Of a stretch of 60,518 nucleotides of DNA, positions 9,901 through 17,010 are shown one piece after another. The stretch is from NCBI GenBank assembly GCA_047615865.1, contig JBLHIB010000007.1:1-60518 (forward strand). The letters are read 5' to 3'. Source of the stretch: JADFAK01 sp047615865 (GTDB taxonomy: Bacteria > Bacteroidota > Bacteroidia > Flavobacteriales_D > Sanyastnellaceae). Under the pieces are notes generated by a model. The model saw only the letters and a list, made by a program, of their open reading frames with translations. It did no database searches and had not been told where the DNA came from. A program made the translations under genes and the position numbers. Every line of letters starts with the position of its first letter. The first letter of the stretch is position 1.

Positions 9901-10455
9901 AACTACTCGGTGAGTACCACCATCGGAAACTGTGAATTGCAAGACGATATTCAAATTATTCCACCGCCCGCAGGCATCAATTTAGGACCCGATTTTGACG
10001 TTTGTGACAGTACAATTACTGTTCTAAATATTGATAACGAATGGCTCGATCCCATTTGGCAAGATGGTTCTACGGGACCATCCTACACGGTTTATGAAGG
10101 AGGCTCATACTCAGTAACAACAAATCTTCCTTGCCTAAGCTTCGACGAAGTGTATGTCGACCCTTGTCATTTGGAGGTGGTAGATGTGACCGAAGAAGGC
10201 ACAGAATTTGGCCTTGTCATCTATCCAAATCCGGCAACTAATCAAGTATCGGTCACCATCAATTCGTCCAACAATGACCAACTGCAATTGAGGCTCATCG
10301 ATTCCTTGGGACGCACAGTTTGGCAATCACAAGAAACGCTTGTTAGAGGTATCAACAGCATCTCCATAGACGTTGCAAAACTTGCTCGAGAAAATTATAT
10401 TTTGGAATTACTTACCACAGATAAAGTAGTGCAAAAGCCAGTCTTGTTGCGTTGA
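6988..10455 (+). CDS. Secreted M43-type zinc metalloprotease with PKD-like modules and T9SS type A sorting domain
   Basis: 1155 residues. A signal peptide ends near residue 19 (LSALSQN). The extended zinc motif HECGHYLGLYH spans residues 213-223, and the Met-turn (FMDYSG) holds Met at residue ~294, as in pappalysin-like M43 peptidases, so the catalytic residues look intact. Two PKD/Ig-like modules follow at ~350-500, then a long beta-rich segment (~505-870) with a WHFLNQGG opening of a kind common in large secreted Bacteroidota proteins. Two short repeats with IWQDGS motifs lie at ~925-1045. The last ~80 residues (VIYPNPATNQVSV to the end) are a T9SS type A sorting domain. The enzyme is probably anchored on or released from the cell surface to degrade protein. 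It ends directly against the murB stop codon on the other strand. Confidence 0.9.
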   Translation: MRPLAILCLWIMPLSALSQNYCGFDFIRDLDSHAHIHEAAINEIIYDRLTSGLELRAADEIYTVPVVVHVVHNNGPENISNEQILTAIQHLNEAFANTGSFDFDLGFDTGIQFCLASRDPDDNFTSGINRIVSAEFTDLLVPSEDFDLKSLSNWNSTEYLNIWVVQEITRELNNSGTVGYATFPDSHGLVEDGIVCEAALFGSDPIGSSVHIHECGHYLGLYHTFENGCPNDDCLASGDQVCDTPPDTHLFNTICNDNTNSCLTDDDDLSENNPFRPIGSGGLGDQVDDQTNFMDYSGLVCFQHFTIGQSERMAAVLLEFRSSLLDSFGCYAPCANEITLAATSSAAEAFVNESITFTSTSIGQDNTEWYLDGVLASTDDSYDQLFIETGEHIVTLELSNNEEGCAQILDFVIQVLCPANALFDSPQTSLATGETITFSNQSTGSTQFEWYINGFLIGENLNLDFTFSEPGGQSIQLFAFAEGCVSESETLFLEVGSCSNGNEVNYWHFLNQGGSLFGLNFNNSPSTPITPNPLTEEFGHCNSTMCDAAGNLLWVSTGEQILDSNYDPLPNGTGLLGHISSHYGTMFVQVPGSETLYYCFTSDASENSFANGLRYSIIDLTLNDGLGDVTQEKNILIHVSLTEAFTAVRHCNLNDFWLVSYDQAIDQYVSFLVTSEGVSEAIFSAVNNPSIFYTTAIANSPDGSMLAHGSLILNIDNSTGEISIALDTQDSSPLGSEFSPSGNYLYWLTGDLFTEIIQLDLTLEPSEWFTDPYSLELAGSPILFYPQLAPDGKIYLENVLTNQITIINEPNLEGDNTLVEQDAFSVGSLVNSFGNYYQGYINGRSVFINGIPEPCPDSFVLYEVDGFECITDDISWQIPEEIAFNQLSAGQIELSFPAEGQYAIGVTVHSDCGNWTGSMEVETTTIPALDLGDDAVLCTGESIVLIPSSDFDSYIWQDGSDGSTFTVSEIGNYSVSTTIGNCELQDDIQIIPPPAGINLGPDFDVCDSTITVLNIDNEWLDPIWQDGSTGPSYTVYEGGSYSVTTNLPCLSFDEVYVDPCHLEVVDVTEEGTEFGLVIYPNPATNQVSVTINSSNNDQLQLRLIDSLGRTVWQSQETLVRGINSISIDVAKLARENYILELLTTDKVVQKPVLLR

Positions 10456-11469
10456 TTAAAAAATATTGACCTCGCGCTCTAGTTTGATTTCGTATTTATC
10501 GAGAACGTCATCCATGATGCGCGTCGACAAGTCGAGAATATCCGATCCTTGGGCGTTGCCATGGTTGACAAGAACAAGGGCTTGTTTGTCGTGAACACCA
10601 AATTCTCCTTCTTTAAAGCCCTTCCAACCAGCTTGCTCGATCAACCATCCGGCGGCCGTTTTGATATTCCCTTCAGTAAGCACGTATCCAGGCATTGTAG
10701 GATGCGATTCTTTCAAGCGATTAAATAGCTTTTGCGTAATCACAGGATTCTTGAAGAAACTACCTGAGTTGCCAATTTTAGCTGGATCAGGCAATTTACT
10801 TTGACGAATAGCGATGACAGCATCGCTCACCGCTCTTAAAGAAACCTCATCCACCTTCTGCGCCTTCAATTCCGATTTAATTGCCCCGTAAGACACATTG
10901 AAAACAGGCTTTTTTGTCAAGCGCAAAGTAATAGACGCAATGACATACTTGTTTTTCATTCGACCTTTGAAAATGCTTTCGCGGTAGCCAAAATGGCAAT
11001 CATTTCCACGAAAAGTGTGCATTTCTTTATCGTGAACATGCCATGCTTCAAGCTCCTCAAAAACATCTTTGAGCTCAACTCCATAAGCACCGATATTCTG
11101 CATAGGAGCGGCCCCAGCATTTCCAGGAATCAAAGACAAGTTTTCGATACCACCCCATCCTTGTTCGATGGCATGTATTACCAAATCATGCCAAACCACT
11201 CCAGCACCAGCCTTTATCCAGACATTTTCATCGTCCTCACGTACTTTTTCAATACCACCAATACGGTTCAAAAGCACCCAACGATCGATGTCTTTGGTAA
11301 GCAATACATTACTTCCACCGCCCAATACAAGCAGTTGTTTAGGATCTTCAACTCCTTCTATCAATTCGGCAAGTTGCTCCACATCAAGGGCTTCGCCCAA
11401 ATGAGCAGCACTCACATCAATGCCAAAAGTATTGTAAGGTTTAAGCGATATTGATTCTTTCCACGACAT
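10456..11469 (-). CDS. murB: UDP-N-acetylmuramate dehydrogenase MurB
   Basis: 337 residues, the normal length for the type I (E. coli-like) enzyme. It reduces UDP-GlcNAc-enolpyruvate to UDP-MurNAc with NADPH and FAD in peptidoglycan synthesis in the cytoplasm. Diagnostic stretches are the FAD-binding VLGGGSNVLL near residue 50, IPGNAGAAPMQNIGAYGVE in the middle, the catalytic-serine region IGNSGSFFKNP, and the C-terminal VNHGNAQGSDIL. The TAA stop at 10456-10458 abuts the metalloprotease stop with no gap. A TACTTTTG promoter element lies only four bases before the ATG, so the transcript may be leaderless. Confidence 0.97.
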   Translation of the reverse strand: MSWKESISLKPYNTFGIDVSAAHLGEALDVEQLAELIEGVEDPKQLLVLGGGSNVLLTKDIDRWVLLNRIGGIEKVREDDENVWIKAGAGVVWHDLVIHAIEQGWGGIENLSLIPGNAGAAPMQNIGAYGVELKDVFEELEAWHVHDKEMHTFRGNDCHFGYRESIFKGRMKNKYVIASITLRLTKKPVFNVSYGAIKSELKAQKVDEVSLRAVSDAVIAIRQSKLPDPAKIGNSGSFFKNPVITQKLFNRLKESHPTMPGYVLTEGNIKTAAGWLIEQAGWKGFKEGEFGVHDKQALVLVNHGNAQGSDILDLSTRIMDDVLDKYEIKLEREVNIF

Positions 11470-11473
11470 GGGT

Positions 11474-11481
11474 CAAAAGTA
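11474..11481 (-). promoter_or_regulatory. -7 element TACTTTTG of murB
   Basis: Read on the minus strand, TACTTTTG is an exact TAnnTTTG match followed by four bases and then the murB ATG. No clear TTG was found at the expected upstream distance. The spacing predicts transcription starting at or within a base or two of the start codon. Confidence 0.6.
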
Positions 11482-11593
11482 CCCTTTTTCGGGAATGAAA
11501 AATTGAAAATTAAGAATGAAAAATGCCTTTGGCTTGTTGAGATTTCATTTAATGCCTTTCCTTCACTTTCAGCCACTTTTGTCTTAGAGTAAC
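11482..11593. other. Gene-free AT-rich spacer upstream of murB
   Basis: This is the first part of a 420-base stretch without a gene. It contains an 11-base direct repeat, GAATGAAAAAT, at 11493-11503 and 11514-11524. Otherwise nothing recognisable was seen before the inverted-repeat element that starts at 11594. Confidence 0.5.
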
Positions 11594-11888
11594 CTCATCT
11601 CGACGACGTGGTATGGCTTACTGGTTACTATTCAACTTTCCTTCGTTCCGCTTTGCTCGATGACTTAGTTGCATATAGGACTTTTGCTTTGTTACTTTCA
11701 CCAGTGTCTGTGGTTCGAACAACTAGGTCATTGAGCAAAGTGATAGCCGTTTCGCTTCAATTTGCCACTTGTGATCAATCACGTCGTCGAAATGCTGTTT
11801 CTATTTATCTCTACCCTTCCTATCGCTCAAAGCGATCACTATATCCTTTCAATTTACTACCACCGCTCAATAGCGCCGTCGAGATGAG
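11594..11888. repeat. Nested inverted-repeat element, about 295 bp
   Basis: The core inverted repeat pairs 11651-11671 with 11720-11740 (19 of 21 positions). Outside it, 11596-11610 pairs with 11780-11794 (14 of 15). A second right-hand copy of that arm, 11874-11888, pairs with 11594-11608 (14 of 15), so two right arms compete for one left arm. Two short hairpins lie between them: ATCGCT-CAA-AGCGAT at 11822-11836 and CGCT-CAAT-AGCG at 11864-11875. The element ends one base before the stop codon of the 77-residue gene. A 117-residue frame across it (11608-11961) shows no protein-like features. It could be a nonautonomous mobile repeat (MITE-like), a structured RNA or a terminator complex; no target-site duplication was clear. 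Confidence 0.7.
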
Positions 11889-11889
11889 T

Positions 11890-12123
11890 TCAATCCAACG
11901 ACCGCACTCCTTCAAACTCCACTTCACTCGACTCCATTACCCCATCCCCCATCTTAATTAAATCCATGATCAAAACCTTCTCCGGATATTGAGTAGCTTT
12001 TGTATGGTGTTCAAGCCTCCTAGAGCCCATTACCTGGATCTCATGCAGCTCATCGATGCTCACAATCTTAAAGAATGTCTTGCCATTCACGTATTTTCTG
12101 AAAATTGGGAATTGATGATCCAT
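11890..12123 (-). CDS. Small protein of unknown function, 77 residues
   Basis: The sequence is compact and protein-like, with FRKYVNGKTFFKIVS near the N-terminus, a DELHEIQVMG stretch and YPEKVLIMDLI in the centre. It has no signal peptide, membrane segment or cysteine motif. From memory it resembles short cytoplasmic proteins in other Flavobacteriales, but I cannot name a family. It is divergent from the TPR gene: its ATG at 12121-12123 lies inside the promoter of that gene. Its stop falls just after the right end of the inverted-repeat element. The ordinary amino-acid composition, unlike the frame on the opposite strand, argues that it is real. Confidence 0.65.
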   Translation of the reverse strand: MDHQFPIFRKYVNGKTFFKIVSIDELHEIQVMGSRRLEHHTKATQYPEKVLIMDLIKMGDGVMESSEVEFEGVRSLD

Positions 12124-12140
12124 GAGCTGTCTTAACTTTG
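12112..12140 (+). promoter_or_regulatory. Promoter of the TPR gene
   Basis: TTG at 12112-12114, an 18-base spacer and TAACTTTG at 12133-12140 form a perfect TTG/TAnnTTTG promoter. It ends five bases before the ATG at 12146, so the earlier in-frame ATG at 12122 lies within the promoter and cannot be the start of this transcript. Confidence 0.75.
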
Positions 12141-12145
12141 TACCG

Positions 12146-12769
12146 ATGCAAGATTACACCTATTACCGAGAAGCCAAAGAATTGTTTGACAACAAACAGT
12201 TTGTAGAAGCCCGTAAACTCTACGAAAAAGCCATCGTGCTGCATGCCGATGATCCCAATGCGTGGCACGATTTATCCGTGTGCCTGCTGCACTTAAACCA
12301 GCCTTTGATGGCACTTGAGAAGATGGAGGTTTCCGTAAACCTTCAACCGGACTATAGTTATCGCTATGCAAGTCGAGCTTATATAAGGTCGGCGCTCAAA
12401 GATTATCCTGGCGCTATCGCCGACTACGAAAAGGCAATTGAGCTTGATCCCGAAGACGCAATTTCATACAACAACTTAGGTCTCATCCAAGAACAACTTG
12501 GTTACATGTCGGAGGCCAAGGAGAAATTCGAAATTGCCGATGAGCTTCGCCAGATGTTGGATGAAGGAAACATCGATACCGAGCAAGAGGTGATAGAAGA
12601 GAAACAAGAGCTCCTTGATTTGCAGGGGGATGAGTTACCCGATCCTATAGAAGAAACGCCGGCTAACACATCAAGCATTTGGAAAGAAATTTCTAGCGTT
12701 TTTACCAAATCTGATTCCATGAGAGACTATCTTCATTTTCTGAAAAACGGCTTTAGAATGAAGAAATAA
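12146..12769 (+). CDS. Tetratricopeptide repeat protein
   Basis: 207 residues from the ATG at 12146. I preferred this start over 12122 because a well-formed promoter ends at 12140. Three TPR units occupy residues ~1-115 (YYREAKELFDNKQFVEARKLYEKAI, then DPNAWHDLSVCLLHL and YASRAYIRSALKDYPGAIADYEKAI-type helices). An acidic linker and a C-terminal tail follow (WKEISSVFTKSDSMRDYLHFLKNGFRMKK). There is no signal peptide, so it is probably a cytoplasmic scaffold. It sits two bases before the AddB-like gene and is probably cotranscribed with it. The partner is unknown. Confidence 0.85.
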   Translation: MQDYTYYREAKELFDNKQFVEARKLYEKAIVLHADDPNAWHDLSVCLLHLNQPLMALEKMEVSVNLQPDYSYRYASRAYIRSALKDYPGAIADYEKAIELDPEDAISYNNLGLIQEQLGYMSEAKEKFEIADELRQMLDEGNIDTEQEVIEEKQELLDLQGDELPDPIEETPANTSSIWKEISSVFTKSDSMRDYLHFLKNGFRMKK

Positions 12770-12771
12770 CC

Positions 12772-15567
12772 ATGGCTACAACTACCCCAAACTTCCTTCA
12801 ACGAGTCGCTCAAAAGCTAGTCGACCAGCAAAATTCCGACTTGAGAAAATGCCTCGTAATCGTTCCTGGACACAGGTCAACGATCTACCTTAAAAAGCAT
12901 TTGGGAAAGTTGCTGGGTCGTACTTTTTGGCCACCGCGTTTCATGACCATCTCCGATCTTTTTGCAGAGATGAGTCCGCACAAACTACTTGCTTCCGAAC
13001 GCGCGCCTTTCCTATTGTATGCGGCCTACAAGAAATCTACGCCGGACGTAGAGCCTTTCGATGCATTCTGGAAATGGGCACGAACAGCATTGGCCGACTA
13101 CAACGACATTGACAACTATTTGGTTGATGGCAAACAACTCTACCAAAACCTGAGTGACATCAAAGGCATCGAAGAATGGAGCTTTGAGGGGGACGGCCTG
13201 AGCGACGATCAAGAGTTCTTCTTGGAGTTTTGGGAAATGCTTGGCCGGCTCTACCATCAGTTTCAAAAAGACTGTCTTGCTTCAAATGAAGTTTACAGTG
13301 GATTGCTCAAGCGTGAAGTATTGGAGAATGATAGATGGCAAGGAATAACTGAGAAGTGGGACCAAGTTCACATCGTGGGTTTCAATGCCCTAGCTCCTAC
13401 CGAAGAGGCCCTTTTCAAAAGAATGAGTGCTGCCGACAACGTTTCTGTTCACTGGGATGCTGATGGCAGTTATATCAAAAAAGATTGGCACGAAGCAGGA
13501 CATTTTCTGCGCCGACTAGAAAAGAATTTTCCCGAAATCGGTGAAATTCCTGAAACTTTTGGCGTTCGAAAACCGAAAATCAGAGTACTCCAATGCACAG
13601 GAGACACAAGTTTATCCAAGACTTCAGCTGCTTTGCTAAATGACATCCCCGTCGATGAACAAGACCAGGCCGCTTTAGTTCTATGTGACAGCTCTCTGCT
13701 CGTTGGCACGCTCTCCGCGCTCGACACTAGGCTGGACAAGGTAAACGTCACTATGGGTTATCCCACGACCAACAATGCGGTTTATCAGTTCTTCCAGACT
13801 TACATCGACTTGGCCGACATGGCACACATGAATGGGAACTCGCTTCCTATTAGTCTGTTCTCTCGCTTGCTCAAAAACCCGCTCTTCAAATTACTCGAGA
13901 AGGAGTTTGAGGTACACGTCCGCGAGGCAACCGAAACAAAAACAAAAAAAATCTTCACAGGTGGGATTCAGGACAAACTGATTCACAAAAATGCCCCAAG
14001 AATTCGAAAGAACAATTGGCTCGAACTGCGCACAAATCAAGAGATACACAGAGGTCTAGACCTCCTATTCGAAACTGAATTAACCATTCCCGCATTGATC
14101 CTTCAATTGCAAGACCTCGTTCGCGTTTTCCGTGAATCAGAAGCCTTGGATCGTTGGAATACTGAGTTCCTCTTTCACATCTCCAAGGCACTGAACAAAC
14201 TAGGACTTTTGCTGGAAGAGTTTCCTCTCATCACACGCATTAAAACGATCAAAGATCTTTTCTCGACGATGGTCGGCCAGCAAGAAATGTCTTTCATTGG
14301 AGAGCCTTTGGAAGGCTTGCAAATCATGGGAATGCTCGAAACCAGGACACTGGATTTCAAACATATAATATTGACCGGAGCCAATGAAGGCAAACTGCCA
14401 GCCAGTTCCAACAATCAGTCTTTCATCCCCTACGATCTGCGCAAATTATTCAAGCTTCCAACGCATCACGATCAAGAAGCTATCTACGCCTACTATTTCT
14501 ATCGTTTACTGCATCAAGTAGACGAGATTACAATCTTATATAGCACGCAGAAAGACACGTTTGGTAGTGGTGAGAAATCGCACTTCATCGATCAGATGAA
14601 TATCGACTTTGGCTATGGCCCAGAATCGGAAGAAGTTGTACTGACCCCGTCGCCAACAAATACAGTGAGTGAGTTTTCGATGCAAACTTCCCCTACGATT
14701 CAGGCTTCATTGAAGAGGTCATTGGGAAGGATTTCTCCAAGTAAAATCAACTCTTTCTTTGATTGTCCGCTGGATTTCTATTACCGCTACGTGCTGAATC
14801 TTGGCGAACCAGACAGTCTGGAAGACAGTATCGGCCATGCTGATCTCGGAACGATAATCCACCAAGTTTTGGAGGATAGCTATGCCGCTTTGGACAAGGC
14901 CTTTTTCACCGAAGAAGCGCTCAAAAAATTACTGGTCTCTGTTGCAAAAATCACCTTCGATGAATTCAAAAACAAGTTCGGTATTTCTGGATTTGAAACT
15001 GGATTAAATCACTTGGCTTACCATGTGAGTGTGGGTTATGCGAAGAAGATCATCGCGTGGGATTTGAAGCAGGTAAAGGCAGGAAATAAAATTCGGATTA
15101 TCGACTTGGAAAAAGAGCTATCTGAGGATTTAGACCTTCAAGTTTTCGGTAAAAAATTCACCACGCGTATGGGGGGATTTGTTGATCGCATCGATGAATA
15201 CAATGGCCAAATCCGCATCATCGATTACAAAACAGGTAAAGCTGACGACACAAAAATTCATCTTTCAAAAGAATTCGGGAGCATCCTCTCGGGTAAGAAA
15301 CCTCATGCCATTCAGCTTTTATATTATTCTTTGCTATACGCAAATGAGAACCCTGGGTGCCTTCCTCTGCAAGCGGGGATCGTAAGCCCTCGGAATATTT
15401 CGAAAGGGGTTCATACTTTCCAATTCAATGGAGAAAAAGCTATAGACCAAAATATTCTCGACCAGTACAAAGAGCATTTGGGATTAGCTCTTGAATCCAT
15501 GCTTGATCCTGACTTATGTTTCCAACACAACTCTAAAGCGAATTATTGTCAGTTCTGTGAAAAGTAG
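12772..15567 (+). CDS. AddB/RexB-like PD-(D/E)XK nuclease family protein
   Basis: 931 residues. The first ~650 residues resemble an inactivated superfamily I helicase, as in AddB: no intact Walker A motif is seen, and a GANEGKLPASSNNQSFIPYDLR stretch typical of AddB lies at ~545. The C-terminal nuclease domain starts at ~655 with SPSKINSFFDCPLDFYYRY, then LGTIIHQVLEDSY (the GxxxH helix) and the catalytic core FVDRIDEYNG...IRIIDYKTGK (Asp and the D-Y-K-T motif) at ~805-825. AddB partners AddA in RecBCD-type double-strand-break resection, but no addA is in the window. Of the four cysteines that hold the AddB iron-sulfur cluster, one lies in FFDCP and two in the terminal CQFC; a clear fourth is missing because the protein stops two residues later. 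Confidence 0.85.
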   Translation: MATTTPNFLQRVAQKLVDQQNSDLRKCLVIVPGHRSTIYLKKHLGKLLGRTFWPPRFMTISDLFAEMSPHKLLASERAPFLLYAAYKKSTPDVEPFDAFWKWARTALADYNDIDNYLVDGKQLYQNLSDIKGIEEWSFEGDGLSDDQEFFLEFWEMLGRLYHQFQKDCLASNEVYSGLLKREVLENDRWQGITEKWDQVHIVGFNALAPTEEALFKRMSAADNVSVHWDADGSYIKKDWHEAGHFLRRLEKNFPEIGEIPETFGVRKPKIRVLQCTGDTSLSKTSAALLNDIPVDEQDQAALVLCDSSLLVGTLSALDTRLDKVNVTMGYPTTNNAVYQFFQTYIDLADMAHMNGNSLPISLFSRLLKNPLFKLLEKEFEVHVREATETKTKKIFTGGIQDKLIHKNAPRIRKNNWLELRTNQEIHRGLDLLFETELTIPALILQLQDLVRVFRESEALDRWNTEFLFHISKALNKLGLLLEEFPLITRIKTIKDLFSTMVGQQEMSFIGEPLEGLQIMGMLETRTLDFKHIILTGANEGKLPASSNNQSFIPYDLRKLFKLPTHHDQEAIYAYYFYRLLHQVDEITILYSTQKDTFGSGEKSHFIDQMNIDFGYGPESEEVVLTPSPTNTVSEFSMQTSPTIQASLKRSLGRISPSKINSFFDCPLDFYYRYVLNLGEPDSLEDSIGHADLGTIIHQVLEDSYAALDKAFFTEEALKKLLVSVAKITFDEFKNKFGISGFETGLNHLAYHVSVGYAKKIIAWDLKQVKAGNKIRIIDLEKELSEDLDLQVFGKKFTTRMGGFVDRIDEYNGQIRIIDYKTGKADDTKIHLSKEFGSILSGKKPHAIQLLYYSLLYANENPGCLPLQAGIVSPRNISKGVHTFQFNGEKAIDQNILDQYKEHLGLALESMLDPDLCFQHNSKANYCQFCEK

Positions 15568-15596
15568 AGGTTCACAAACATTCTTATTATTGCAGC

Positions 15597-16907
15597 ATGA
15601 AAGGCAAGCGAGTTCTAATCATCACCTATTATTGGCCCCCAAGTGGTGGATCGGGTGTTCAGCGGTGGTTGAAATTTGTGAAATACTTGCCTCAAACGGG
15701 ATGGACGCCAGTAGTTTACACTCCAGAAAACCCTGAGCTTCCTTCGCGAGACGAATCTTTAGCAAAGAACCTTCCTGACGGTCTAGAAGTGGTGAAAACC
15801 AAGATCTGGGAGCCCTACACGATTTACAAGCGCTTGGTAAGACAGGATAAAAATCAAGGAATAAATACAGGCTTTATTTCAGAAGATTCTAAGCCCAAAT
15901 TTACCGAGAAGCTTTCTCGTTGGGTTCGAGGGAATTTCTTTATTCCGGATGCGCGAAAATATTGGATCAAGCCGTCGATCTCACATCTCAGAGAATACTT
16001 AAAGGAAAATCCAGTGGATTTGATCATCTCAACAGGGCCTCCTCACAGCATGCATCTTATCGCCCTCAAGTTGAAGAAAGACTTAGGCATCCCTTGGATC
16101 GCCGACTTCCGTGATCCTTGGACACAGATCGATTTTTATGAAGAGTTGCTCCTCACCAAGCTGGCCGACAATAAACACCACCGACTCGAGCGGGAGGTAT
16201 TGCAAGCTGCCGATCATGTCCTAGTTATTGGACACGTGATGAAGGAGGAGATGGAGCAACTTGCCAAGGTTCGAGCGATGACTGCTTTGCCAAATGGTTT
16301 TGATCCTGACGATTATCCATCAACGGATGACCATACACTCGATGAGAAATTTTCAATTGCGCACATTGGGTCATTTGCGCCCAGTCGCAATCCTCAAACT
16401 TTATGGAAAGTGTTAGCTGCCCTGTGCGAGGAAATAGTAGGATTCAGAGACAATCTTTCCATTAAAATTATCGGTAAAGCAGATCATAGCATAATCGACG
16501 AAATTGAAAAGAAAGGACTCATACAGCATCTCGATCGCACAGACTATTTGCCACATGACAAAGTAATTCGGGCGCAGCAAAGTTCGCGAGTATTGCTCCT
16601 TGTCGTCAATCGCACAGCCAATGCGCGTATGATCCTCACAGGAAAGATTTTTGAATACCTCAACTCTGGCCGACCAATTCTAGCCATCGGTCCTTCGGAC
16701 GGAGAACTAGCACATTTACTAAAAGAATGTTCTTGCGACTCTATCTGTGACTATGAAGATTATGATGCGACCAAACGCCAGGTGATTAAGCAATACGAGG
16801 CATACTTGGAGAATCTTTCGCACAATCCGCCAAGTAGCCTAAACCAATTCTCCCGAGCGCAACTCACGGGTGTTCTGGCAGAGATTATGGACAAAGTTGT
16901 AAGTTAA
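15597..16907 (+). CDS. Family 4-type glycosyltransferase
   Basis: 436 residues with the two Rossmann-like halves of a GT-B enzyme. The N-terminus has RVLIITYYWPPSGGSGVQRW, with the glycine-rich acceptor loop. A WIADFRDPWTQ motif lies near residue 170. The C-terminal half has IAHIGSFAPSRNPQTLWKVL and FEYLNSGRPILAIGPSDGELAHLL in the nucleotide-sugar site region. It probably adds a sugar to a surface polysaccharide or lipid-linked glycan; donor and acceptor cannot be told. It starts 29 bases after the AddB-like gene and precedes the epimerase gene. Confidence 0.88.
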   Translation: MKGKRVLIITYYWPPSGGSGVQRWLKFVKYLPQTGWTPVVYTPENPELPSRDESLAKNLPDGLEVVKTKIWEPYTIYKRLVRQDKNQGINTGFISEDSKPKFTEKLSRWVRGNFFIPDARKYWIKPSISHLREYLKENPVDLIISTGPPHSMHLIALKLKKDLGIPWIADFRDPWTQIDFYEELLLTKLADNKHHRLEREVLQAADHVLVIGHVMKEEMEQLAKVRAMTALPNGFDPDDYPSTDDHTLDEKFSIAHIGSFAPSRNPQTLWKVLAALCEEIVGFRDNLSIKIIGKADHSIIDEIEKKGLIQHLDRTDYLPHDKVIRAQQSSRVLLLVVNRTANARMILTGKIFEYLNSGRPILAIGPSDGELAHLLKECSCDSICDYEDYDATKRQVIKQYEAYLENLSHNPPSSLNQFSRAQLTGVLAEIMDKVVS

Positions 16908-17010
16908 TTCTCTCAAAACCTTCATCCTAAGTTTATACGATCATCTGCCTTGAATTTTAGAAATTGCCGTTTTATACGTTGTGTATTAAATAACCACTGA
17001 TAGTATAGCA

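Noticed and set aside
11608..11961. 117-residue plus-strand frame across the inverted-repeat element
   Set aside because: Composition is unlike a protein (repeated Leu/Ser/Tyr from repeat DNA), it has no promoter or ribosome site, and it overlaps the more protein-like minus-strand gene.
12122..12145. ATG at 12122 as the TPR gene start
   Set aside because: It lies inside the TTG-N18-TAACTTTG promoter of the gene, whose transcript begins near 12146.
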